A stretch of 34,205 bases of DNA from Methanospirillum stamsii (GTDB lineage Archaea; Halobacteriota; Methanomicrobia; Methanomicrobiales; Methanospirillaceae): contig NZ_QGMZ01000020.1 of the NCBI RefSeq assembly GCF_003173335.1, forward strand, positions 1-34,205. The letters run 5' to 3'. Position 1 is the stretch's first letter. The number at the start of each line of letters is the position of its first letter. The position numbers were made by a program, and so were the translations under genes. Positions 1 through 9,710 of the stretch are shown here, piece after piece. Under the pieces are notes generated by a model. That model saw nothing but the letters and a program-made list of their open reading frames with translations, was not told the DNA's origin and made no database searches.

Positions 1-254
1 ATTACTTTATCAATGAGAAGAACTAAGGTTCGTTACCGGCAGGTGGGGGGCCGAGGTATCAATTGACTGGATCAGGCACTCGAAAAGGGTATTTTCATGA
101 AACAAAACAAATTCCGGATGAAGGTAGATAATTGTACCGATTTTATCTATTGTAGCATAATTGGTTATTATGTTCCTGTCCATGGACTGAAAAGTAATTT
201 CCTAACCGGAAATTCAGTCAAAAAGACTCAGGAAAATACATGGCCGGAGACATT
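1..254 (+). repeat. Leader repeat, copy 1 (upstream of metallopeptidase pseudogene)
   Basis: From about position 6 this stretch matches about 2619-2867 without visible gaps at a constant offset of 2613 bp. The closest part is 85-150. It sits directly before the first copy of the surface-protein gene as its counterpart sits before the second, so the duplication unit includes the leader and promoter region. A GGAG at 246-249 serves the ATG at 255. No other gene is supported here. Confidence 0.8.
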
Positions 255-2406
255 ATGAAGAATATAACGTTAGGTTTGGTATTTTGCCTTTTTTTCATTC
301 CATTCTTCTCCGGTGCAGTCGTTTCAGCAGATATCATTGGGGATACCATGGGGATGAGTAGTCTGGATTACCATTTTTATGAGGATATTCGGAGTGCGGA
401 TTTAATCGTTCAGGGAATCCTGTTTGATCAAAAATCTATTATAAATAACTCTTCCCCACTACCAATTCAGACAGAAGGAAAAATATATATCAAAAAGATA
501 TTGAAACAAAGTAATACTTCCAATATCACAGAAGGAATGACGATCGAAGAATATGTATTTGGGGGAACTGTCGATAATAAAACAACTTGTGCTGGAAATA
601 TTTGTCCCATACCTGTGCCTGATGAAACATTTGAAGGGATATATTTCCTAGGAAATTGGGATCCATGGGGAAAAGGGCGATATTATAAATTCAAATCAAG
701 TTCGCGCTCTATTGATGAAATTATACCTGCAATCGCGAATGCCGAAAAGGGGTTACCGATAAAATTATTGGATATGTCAATTGCTGCGCAGGATGAGAGA
801 GAACGGCAAAAAAAAGGAATTGTATCAACAACTGCTGTTCCTGAAATCACCAATATTACTCCAAGTATTGGATCAGGAGGAACAAATACCAAGTTAACAA
901 TAAATGGTACAGGTTTTGGAGAAAAACAATCCCCATATTCGAATGCAGATGTAATTTTCTTTTCTGGGCATGATGATAATTATCTTGAATATTATGCTTC
1001 CGGAAGGCAGGAACCTAATTATAATCCAAATGAAATTATTAATTGGACAGATACCAGGATTGAGGTGAACGTACCATCAGGTTTATTATTAATAGAGAAA
1101 GAATATGTCCCCTTTCCAACTAGTAGCGGTTATATTTATGTAAGAACAGATGAAGAAGAGTCCAGTGAAAAATACCCTTTCTCCGTTCCCTTTTCATTTG
1201 GGCGAAGAAAATGGAACTCGAATACTATCTCTTATGTTGTGAATGCTGATAATAATTCAGATTTTCTCAACGCTATTAATGCAGCAGCAGATTCATGGAA
1301 TGCCATTGCTCCCACCAATTTTTTTTTAACTTTTCCGGAAACTCTTCATTGACCTCATATGGTGAAGATGGAATTAATTTAATATATTTTTTCCCATTTG
1401 AAGAAGGGGATGTTTTAGGAACCACATATATACATGATGATCAAATTGACCATCATATCATTGAGGTAGACACAGTGATCAATTCAAGTCTAGATTGGAG
1501 CGCTACCTCAACTAATCCTCCTATAAATAATTTACAGGCGTTAATGCTCCATGAATTCGGTCACTGGTTAAACCTCCGGGACCTCTATGGGGATTTGGAT
1601 ACTCCGTATAAAAGTGACATTTCACCGGTACAAAAAGTCATGTTTTATGAAAAAAGAACATCTCTTGGAAACTGGAACCTCGTCACTCTTTCTGATCCCG
1701 ACAAGGCCGGATTATCCTGGATATATGATCACCCTGCTCCGGTAATAAATGCCATTTACCCGGCAACCGGAGAGAATTCTGCTTCAATTTCGGTAAACAT
1801 CACCGGATCAAACTACATGAGCATGACAGACTCTGACCTTTCGGTCACCCTTTCAAAATCAGGCCAGTCAAGTATCAATGCAAACTCCGTTCTTCTCATC
1901 TCCTCATCCCGGGTTTCCTGTACCCTGCCGATAACCGGTGCAGAACCAGGCCAGTGGGATGTCACTCTTCAACATCATGACGGGAAGACGGTAACTCTCA
2001 CAAACAGATTTACGATACTTAATCAGCCAGTCGTTACCGGTATCACTCCGAATTCCGGGGAGAACACCGGACCGGTGAACATAACAACCCTATCAGGCAG
2101 TAACTTCTCATCAGGTGCAACCGTAGCCCTCACGAAAACCGGACAAACAACGATTAATGCAACAAATGTATCCGTTATCTCATCATCACTCCTCCATCAG
2201 AGGTAACCGGAATTACCCCGGCTAGTGGACTAAACAACGGAACCGTGAGCATCACAAGCCTATCCGGAACCCTGTTTGAAAAAGGTGCAACGGTCAGACT
2301 GAAAATCCCGAAAACAATCCTCTTTTCCCTTTCCTACCCCACCGGATTCCGGAACCTGTTTTTGATTTATAAATTTATCAATGTTAGAACCGGAGAAGAA
2401 AGATGA
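255..2406 (+). pseudogene. Secreted metallopeptidase/TIG-repeat protein, degenerate copy 1
   Basis: This is a broken paralogue of the gene at 2868-8548. ATG 255 is preferred over ATG 240 because GGAG lies 5 bases upstream and translation begins with a clean signal peptide (MKNITLGLVFCLFFIPFFSG). An N-terminal domain of about 190 residues and an IPT/TIG domain (about 840-1080) follow. The first frame ends at 1352, just after a T9 run (1319-1327). The next frame carries the metallopeptidase motif HEFGHWLNLRD (from 1550), a Met-turn-like KVMFY (about 1637) and one and a half TIG repeats, and stops at 2206. A third frame holds a TIG fragment to TGA 2404-2406. Relative to copy 2, a deletion near 2190 joins two repeats and everything beyond the last TIG fragment is missing. 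The T9 tract could be a sequencing error, but the truncation is independent of it. Confidence 0.85.
1319..1327 (+). other. T9 homopolymer at the frameshift of copy 1
   Basis: The metallopeptidase frame is restored if this tract has 10 or 7 T instead of 9. Alignment with copy 2 places the break exactly here: NAIAPTN upstream in one frame, NFSGNSS downstream in the other. Confidence 0.8.
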
Positions 2407-2618
2407 TAATTTGTCCGGATATACTATATCCAGGCAAAAAAGAAAACAAACACCTTGAGTATGTCCGGATAACGAATACAATAAATACAGCAAAATTTAC
2501 TTCTGATTGATTAAAGGTTAAAGAAATTTGATGATATTAATGCCTGGGTTATCTTATTCATAAATCATATGAAATATACATGTTTCGATTTATCTTCCAT
2601 TTTTGGGTTGTTTATTGA
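2407..2618. other. Intergenic, AT-rich, no gene seen
   Basis: This lies between the truncated end of copy 1 and the leader of copy 2. It shows no convincing reading frame, hairpin or RNA gene, and no match to the region downstream of copy 2. It may include junction sequence left by the truncation. Confidence 0.4.
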
Positions 2619-2867
2619 TTTATCAATGAGAAGATACAAGTATGATTACCGGCAGGTGGGGAGCTGGGATATTATTTGACTGGACCAGGCACACGAAAAG
2701 GGTATTTTCATGAAACAAAACAAATTCCGGATGAAGGTAAATAATTGTACCGATTTTATCTCTCGTAACATTGTTGGTTATTATGTCTCTCTCCATGGAC
2801 TGAAAAATAATTTCCTGCCCGGAAGTTCTGTCAGAAAGACCCGGGAAAATACATGTCCGGAGGCATT
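2619..2867 (+). repeat. Leader repeat, copy 2 (upstream of large surface protein)
   Basis: This is the counterpart of about 6-254 at an offset of 2613 bp. GGAGG (about 2859-2863) lies 4-5 bases before ATG 2868 and is a better ribosome binding site than anything before ATG 2853, so it fixes the start. Within 2710-2871 the two copies differ at 19 positions spread evenly over all three phases of the small open frame, so the leader does not look protein-coding. Confidence 0.8.
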
Positions 2868-3417
2868 ATGAAGAATATAACGTTAGGTTTACTATTTTTC
2901 CTTATTATCATTCTGTTTATCCCCTACATAGAAGCTTCGCAAATTTCTTTTGGAGATAAGATGGGGATGAGTGATTTAGATTACCAATTTTATGAGGATA
3001 TTCGAAGGGCCGATTTAATCGTTCAGGGAACCTTGTATGATGGAAAATCGCTTATCATTAATGGATCTACTATTCCTGTACAGACTGAAGGTAAGATATA
3101 TATTAAGGAGATTCTGAAACAGAATAACAATTCCAATATTACAGAGGGAATGATAATTGACGAATATCAATTTGGGGGAACCATTAATAATGAAACAACC
3201 TGTTATAATGAAATTTGTCCAAGACCAAAACCCGATGATTCATTTGAAGGTATCTATTTCCTGAATAATTGGGATTTATCTGGAAAAGGAAGATATTATA
3301 AGTTCAAAAATAGCATACGTTCTATCGATGAACTTAAAACAGCAATCGATAAAGCTGAAAAGGGGTTACCGATAGAATTAATGGATATGTCATATGCAGC
3401 ACAATATGAGCGAGAGC

Positions 3418-3427
3418 AAAAAAAAAA
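3418..3427 (+). other. A10 homopolymer at the frameshift of copy 2
   Basis: Copy 1 has A8 at the equivalent place (808-815) and stays in frame. Here A10 leads to TAA at 3435-3437, while 11 or 8 A would join the N-terminal frame to the remaining frame. Downstream the correct frame is open without a stop from the tract through 3677 and resembles copy 1 residue by residue. Confidence 0.85.
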
Positions 3428-4337
3428 GGAATTTTAACAACAACATCAGTTCCTGAAATCACAATTATTACCCCAAATGAAGGTTCAGCAGGAACAAAGA
3501 CACAATTAACCATATTAGGGACGAATTTTGGAAATAAAAGTTCAAATTATTCTACAGCAGACATTGCTTTTTATTCTGGATATAATAAGGAGTATCCGGA
3601 TTATTTTGCTTCCGGAAGACAGAACACAGATTATAATAAAAATGAGATAATTAACTGGACAGACACCCGGATTGAGGTGAATGTACCATTCGGTTATTTA
3701 AAAGAAAATTGGGAGGATAAACCTTTTCCAGTTAGTAGTGGATATATCTATGTAAGAACAGATGAAAACCAAATAAGTGAGAAATATCCTTTTACTGTCC
3801 CTTTTTCATTTGCACGAGAAAAATGGAACTCAAATAATATCTCTTATTTTGTGAATGCTAATATTAACACTGATTTTCTCAACGCGATAAATGCGGCAGC
3901 AGATTCATGGAATGCCGTTGTTCCTTCAAAGTTTCATCTACATTATAATGGAGTTAGTACAAAAACAGAAAAAGAAAATGATGGAGTCAGTCTTATTTAT
4001 TTTGGTCCTTTAACAGATGGCCAATTTGCCTCATCAGTAACATATCAGGGTACTGATCAACAAATCATAGAAGCTGACATAATAATAAACTCAACTCAGA
4101 ATTGGAGCGCCACCACTGCAAATGAAACCACAGCAAACTTACAGTCTGTAATGCTCCATGAATTCGGACATTGGTTACATCTCCGGGATCTCTGTGGAAA
4201 TCTAAATAGTCCTTATCCAAATGATATTCATTCAATAAACAAAGTTATGTATTATTCAAGAGATCCTACTCTTGAAAACTGGAACCTCATCACCCTTTCA
4301 GATCCCGACAAGGCCGGACTATCCTGGATATATGATC

Positions 4338-5755
4338 ATCCTGCTCCGGTAATAGACGCCATTTACCCGGCAACCGGAGAGAATTCTGCTTCAATTTCGG
4401 TAAACATCACCGGATCAAATTACATGAGCATGACAGACTCGGACCTTACGGTCACCCTTTCAAAATCAGGCCAGTCAAGTATCAATGCAAACTCCGTTCT
4501 TCTCATCTCCTCATCCCGGGTCTCCTGTACTCTGCCGATTACCGGTGCAGAACCCGGCCAGTGGAATATTACTCTTCAAAATCATGACGGGAAGACGGTA
4601 ACTCTCACAAACGGATTTACGATACTTAATCAGCCAGTCGTTACCGGTATCACTCCGAATTCTGGGGAGAACACCGGACCGGTGAACATAACAACCCTAT
4701 CAGGTAGTAACTTCTCATCAGGTGCAACCGTATCCCTCACGAAAACCGGACAAACAACGATTAATGCAACAAATGTATCCGTTATCTCATCATCACTCAT
4801 CACCTGCACGCTACCTATCACCGGAGCAGAACCCGGACCCTGGAATGTGACGGTTACTAACACGGACGGTCAGAATGGAACACTCATAAACGGATTTACC
4901 ATCACCGCTCCTCCACCAGAGGTAACCGGAATAATCCCGAGCTCCGGGGAAAACACCGGCCCAGTACCCATTACAAACCTCTCCGGCAGTAACTTCCTGC
5001 CAAATTCAATCGTAGTCCTCACGAAAACCGGACTAACACCAATTAGTGCAACAAATGTATCCGTTATCTCATCATCACTCATCACCTGCACGTTACCTAT
5101 CACCGGAGCAGAACCCGGAGCATGGAATATAACCGTAACAAATACAGATGGACAGAACGGAACGCTCATAAACGGATTTACCATCACCGCTCCTCCACCG
5201 GAGGTAACCGGAATAATCCCGAGTTCCGGGGAAAACACCGGCCCAGTACCCATTACAAACCTCTCCGGGAGATATTTCACATCAGGTGCAACGGTAGCTC
5301 TCACGAAACCTGGACAAACAACAATAAACGCAATCGATGTATCGGTTGTATACCCCTCACTCATCACCTGCACCCTGCCGATCACCGGTGCAGAACCCGG
5401 ATACTGGAATATAACCGTGACAAACCAGGATGGGCAGAACGGAACTCTTACAGATGGATTTTTTATTAATACGCCCAGTCTTCTCACCGTTACCGGAATT
5501 ACCCCGGCTAGTGGACTAAACACCGGAACGGTGAGCATCACAAGCCTCTCCGGAACCCTGTTTGAAAATGGTGCAGCGGTCAGATTGACAAGACCCGGAC
5601 AATCCGATATTATTGCAACCTCTGTCCAGGTCCTATCTTCCTCTCAGATAACCTGCCAGCTTCCACTCTCCGGAAAATCGGCAGGCCAGTGGAATGTCAT
5701 GGTAACTAACCCGGATGGAGGCTCCGGTACACTCACAAACGGATTTACCATCACC
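4338..5755 (+). repeat. Five tandem IPT/TIG-coding repeats, period about 282-285 bp
   Basis: The motif VTGI.P.SGENTG recurs at about 4640, 4922 and 5204 (282 bp apart), with a related unit starting at 5489 (285 bp later) and a more divergent first unit at about 4340. Each encodes about 94 residues ending in NGFTI-type strands. Long runs are near identical between units, as expected for unequal crossing-over or gene conversion. Confidence 0.85.
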
Positions 5756-8552
5756 GCTCCAAATCCAGGCAACACACCACTCACCATCAATCCGTCATTG
5801 ATGAATACTTTTGATGGTCAGTACCTCTCTACCCAAGGATACGGATGGTGTGACTTTGGAGGAAAGGATAATTCATACTTTAAGATAACAAAAGGCGGAA
5901 CCGTGGATAATCCCAAAGAATTCCATCTTCTCAAAAGTTTCACAACAAAGGCACAATTCGGTATTCTCATCCAGGCATCAAATGTCACTATAAACGGAAT
6001 TGATCTTTCAACCTCACCAAATGCTGACCAGCGACCGGTAAACACCATCACCAATACCTATGCTCCGCTCATTAAGGCAGAAACCGGGGCAGCAGGGATC
6101 AAGGTAACGTCCGGGTATAGTAACGTCAAACTGGTAAATGTGAATGTTCAGGCAGAAAATGTACCGGCCCTTCATATAGTCGATTCAAATGTGGAGATCA
6201 TCGGAACCAATAACCCGAACCCCTGGCTGAAAACCTACACCGGCTGTGGAATAAATGATAACTGGGGGACACAGCTTACCGGTAAACTAAAATCAGGATA
6301 TGGCCTTGGAATACTTCAACAAGCCCAATCCAGAAGTCCGGTTCTTACCATTACCGGATCAAATGGAAAAGGAGTAAACGTAACCGGACCGTTCAGTGGA
6401 ATTGAAATGAGTGGCAGCACTGCTTCACTTACCCTGAATGGAAACAGGATTCATATAGATGGTTCCGGGACAGAAAGCGGGACTGGATCAAACAGAAATA
6501 GTGGCATTACCGCATGGAGTGGCAGTCATATTGTGGGATCCATGACCGAATCATCGATAACCGGTCAAGAATACGGAGTGTATGGACAGGGAGGAGCAAC
6601 ATGTAGCCTGACATGTCCGGGATGCACCATTGATCCGGTCGTAATAACCAGTATGATTCGCTCATCAGATAGTGAACAGACCCGGCCAATCGGCTCATCA
6701 ATAACCGGGGGAATTCATGGAATCTACCTTACCGGTACCACTTCCACCTCGGGGACAGGAGAAGTAATAATTGATAACATAACGGTCCAGGGAAAAACAG
6801 GATATGGAATTAAATTAGACCAGGCCAGCGGTTATAATGTAACAATAACAAGTCCTGCAGGAATTCTGGGAGGACAGGGAAAAATCGGAACTACAGAAAG
6901 CTCAAGTAACCTGATTAATTCAGGCGGGATTACCATCACAACCGGAACACAGGGACCATATCCGGTCATGATATCTCTTGATGGCATATCAGGACCTGAT
7001 CCATTCAATCTCCGGATAATCAACGAATCCGGAGATATTACCTATGACATTACCAGATGGGACACTATGCCCGAAGGTGTAACTTATAATCCGGATACCC
7101 GGGTTCTATCATTCGAATCTCCCAGATTGGAAATGTACACCGCTGAAAAGTACGAATCCGGACAAACCAGAATCAGTGTCACCGGAATAAAGCCCGAAAG
7201 TGGCAGGGCCGGAACTACTGTCAGGATTTACAACCTCTCCGGGATATTTGATACCGGGGCAGCCAATAGCCGGGTAACCCTGTCTGGATCGAAAGAAAAC
7301 CTCTACCTCACTGACCTTCTTGTTGAATCTGAAAACCATATAACAGGAGACCTCACCATCCCGTCACAAACCCGGACCGGCCCCTGGCAGGTAATTGTAC
7401 AGCAGGATGACAGCACCAGCACTGAAAATGTCACATTCACCGTTTTGCCTGCTGAATATTTTATCAATGCCACTGTTACAACGGGAGGAACAATAGATCC
7501 ATCCGGAACAGTCCGGACACTGTCCGGATCAAACCAGACATTTGTAATGACGCCCGACTCGCAATATCAAATCTACGACATAATCTCGGACAATTTCAGC
7601 CTTGGACCAGTACAAAATTACACATTCGTAAACATAACGGCAAACCATACAATCAATGCTCAATTCAAACCCATTGGCCTCACACCGGTAATATCAGGAG
7701 TCTCTCCTGAATCTGCCACTCAGGGAAGTACCATCACCCTGCATATATCAGGTCAGAATTTCTTTGGAGGTGAACAGGTAGATCTCACGAAAAATGGCTC
7801 CGTATACCTGACGAAAGTTGCAATCATCAGGAATGATAAGTTGATAGTTCCAAATCTGGATTTGAAAACCGTTACAACCGGAGTGTACAATCTCTCTGTC
7901 ACGAACCTGACAACCGGTCTTTCCGGGCGTAAAAACGATGCTTTGACAATAATCCCATCTCATCAAAAATTTTACACAATCACCACGATATCGGATAAAT
8001 ACGGGAGAATCATTCCTTCAGGTCCGGTGAAAGCCAGGGCAGGGACCAATAAAGTATTTTTATTCCTGGTGTTGCCGGGTGCTGAAATAGAAAGTATTAC
8101 CGTGGATGGGACACCGGTGACTCTTGAGAATGGAAACACGTATACATTTTACCATATCATGTCAAATCACGTTTTAAAACTGAATACAAAATATATCCTG
8201 GAGAAAGTTTCTGCTCACTTTACCACAGACAAAGAATCCGGCTCTGTCCCTTTTACTATTCATTTCACCGATACATCAACAGGATCACCCACAAAATGGC
8301 TTTGGTTTTTTGGTGATGGAAAAATTTCAACTCTACAAAATCCCATCCATACCTATGTTCGTCCGGGAAAATACACCGTAAGACTCATTGTGCAAAATCA
8401 ATACTCCACTGATATGATTATTAAGAAGAATATTATCCATTCTACCGGAAATCGGAACCCATCTACAATTCAAAAAACAGATGAAGATCTTTCTTTTGAA
8501 TTATATCCGATATTAAATCGAATAAATTTCACTAATCCCTGGAAATAATTAC

Positions 8553-8572
8553 TTTTTTGAGACAATTTTTTT
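8553..8572 (+). terminator. T-rich terminator after the large surface protein gene
   Basis: T6 (8553-8558) and T7 (8566-8572) lie within 25 bp of the stop codon. Archaeal termination depends mainly on such T runs. Confidence 0.5.
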
Positions 8573-9265
8573 CTCGCAAATTTTATTATCCAATTCAAAC
8601 CTCCTTAACAAATGGAATATCATATGTTTTTATTCAAGTAACAATGAACACTTGCGTAATCACCGATACCATAGCTTTTTAGCACTGGCATACCTCTGAA
8701 TTAGGATATTTGAATTATATGGGTGATGATTCGGACTGTAAAGAATTCATATTCAATTTAGGTGTAAATGAGTTTTTCCGGACTATTCTAATGAGATAAT
8801 CTGTTCTTGTTATCACCTTAAAAAACTGGTCCTCTATTTTTTGATAGATCACTTAAAAAAATTCATTCCGGCGCCAATTGAGCATGCATGCATCCAATAT
8901 TTAAAAAAATTTAAGAAATTTATTAACTAATCACAGTCCGCATTTACGTGGGTTGGTTGTTTCTCACCAATGCACTTAAAACAGGGGATCCGGATTACTA
9001 CCTTATCTTGTATCAACTCAGTATTGAGTAATAATGGTGACCCCATGAGAAAATGAATAATATGGTTTAATCATCGAAAGAAGGTCAATTAGGTGAGATT
9101 TATCAAAAGGGTAATTCTATGGTAAAAATTGTCGATATTTTCATGAATTAAGTGAAAATTGGACGTATTCAGAAACCTATTCGTATGGTTTTATAGGTCT
9201 GGCTAAGTGATATGGTAATATGTCCGGATTTCAATGAATTATTACTATCAGGAAGCTCACCTGTA
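8573..9265. other. Intergenic region of about 690 bp, no convincing gene
   Basis: This is AT-rich sequence with only very short open frames (for example 26 codons from about 8720) that lack ribosome binding sites or recognisable products. No tRNA, hairpin array or inverted repeat pair was recognised. It separates the surface-protein region from the redox cluster. Confidence 0.4.
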
Positions 9266-9670
9266 TCAAAGAACGCAGTCCTTACAGTCCTGCTTTCCAC
9301 AGGGAATATTATCAATCTTCCATTTCAGTGCCCAGGTTTTTATTGTCCGAATAATCTCAATCAGGTCAAGACCACTTTCTGTCAGGGTATATTCACATTT
9401 TACCGGAAATGAAGAGGTATCAATCGTTTTGGAGACAATTTTTTCGTCTTCCAATTCCTTAAGCCGCTCAGAAAGGATCTTCGGGGTGATACCTTCAAGA
9501 CTATCTTTTAATTCAGAGAACCTGCGGGTATAATTTTCTCCCTTGTATAACTCAAGGATTATCAGGAGAGTCCATTTCTTCGCCAGGTATTGAACTGTCA
9601 GGTTGACGGTACAGTTAGCTTGCACAGTATACTTTCTGATACTCACAACTATTAATAACTTGATATACAT
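9266..9670 (-). CDS. HxlR-family winged-helix regulator with cysteine-rich C-terminus
   Basis: The protein is about 134 residues. The HxlR core is clear: a cysteine-containing entry (NCTVNLTVQYLAKKWT), LLIILELYKG, RRFSELKDSLEGITPKILSERLKELEDE and a wing near CEYTLTESG. HxlR proteins are small DNA-binding regulators often controlled by thiol or electrophile chemistry at a cysteine before the winged helix. The C-terminus, CGKQDCKDCVL, adds three closely spaced cysteines. Start ATG 9670 is chosen because a TATA-like stretch on this strand (about 9690-9697) lies about 25 bases upstream, which fits a leaderless mRNA. ATG 9712 and GTG 9646 are alternatives. It is divergent from hcp and shares the control region, so regulation of hcp and of itself is the likely role (inference). 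Confidence 0.85.
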   Translation of the reverse strand: MYIKLLIVVSIRKYTVQANCTVNLTVQYLAKKWTLLIILELYKGENYTRRFSELKDSLEGITPKILSERLKELEDEKIVSKTIDTSSFPVKCEYTLTESGLDLIEIIRTIKTWALKWKIDNIPCGKQDCKDCVL

Positions 9671-9697
9671 AGGATATCGTGTATACTTTCTATATTC
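9626..9697. promoter_or_regulatory. Shared HxlR/hcp control region with repeated GTATACTTTCT element
   Basis: GTATACTTTCT occurs at 9627 and again at 9681, 54 bp apart. The first is part of the inverted repeat AGTAT-N8-ATACT (9626-9643). The second is followed by ATATTC and lies just before the hcp start. A TATA-like TTGATATACATAG (about 9659-9671) sits between them on the hcp strand. The layout suits a dimeric winged-helix protein binding two sites. Binding is inferred. Confidence 0.5.
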
Positions 9698-9710
9698 GAG
9701 GATGATGACC

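Larger units (their letters stand above)
2868..8548 (+). pseudogene. Giant secreted metallopeptidase-TIG-beta-helix-PKD surface protein, copy 2, with one frameshift
   Basis: The frame from 2868 stops at 3437. The same protein continues in another frame from the A10 tract (3418-3427) to 8548, about 1892 residues when bridged. GTG 3677 is internal, not a true start. Domains in bridged numbering: signal peptide 1-25; conserved N-terminal domain to about 190; IPT/TIG about 193-262; metallopeptidase with HEFGHWLHLRD near 430 (4157) and a KVMYY Met-turn; five tandem IPT/TIG repeats about 490-960; parallel beta-helix-like region about 970-1410; IPT/TIG about 1433-1527; InlB-like repeat; IPT/TIG about 1603-1697; a second such repeat; PKD domain about 1779-1857 ending 36 residues before the stop. 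No C-terminal membrane anchor or sorting signal is visible. It is probably exported and acts outside the cell in adhesion or proteolysis (inference). Whether the frameshift is real, phase variable or a sequencing error cannot be told from this sequence. Confidence 0.8.

Noticed and set aside
97-258. 53-codon frame open in both leader copies (97-258 and 2710-2871)
   Set aside because: The 19 differences fall 7, 6 and 6 on codon positions 1, 2 and 3, most change the amino acid, and no ribosome binding site is seen, so selection on a peptide is not supported.
3418-3437. Programmed ribosomal frameshift at the A10 tract
   Set aside because: The paralogue is in frame with A8 and no stimulatory structure or nearby ribosome binding site is visible; slippage or sequencing error is simpler.
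4870-5541. 223-codon minus-strand frame inside the TIG repeats
   Set aside because: It is the shadow of repetitive coding sequence on the plus strand. Its translation repeats with the TIG period and has no start signal of its own.
4338-5755. CRISPR-like regular repeats
   Set aside because: The period is about 282 bp with protein-coding conservation throughout, not short repeats with unique spacers.
9603-9710. N-terminal extension of Hcp by 36 residues
   Set aside because: Family members start at MFCYQCEE, a GAGG precedes ATG 9711, and the extension lies in the control region and shows no similarity.
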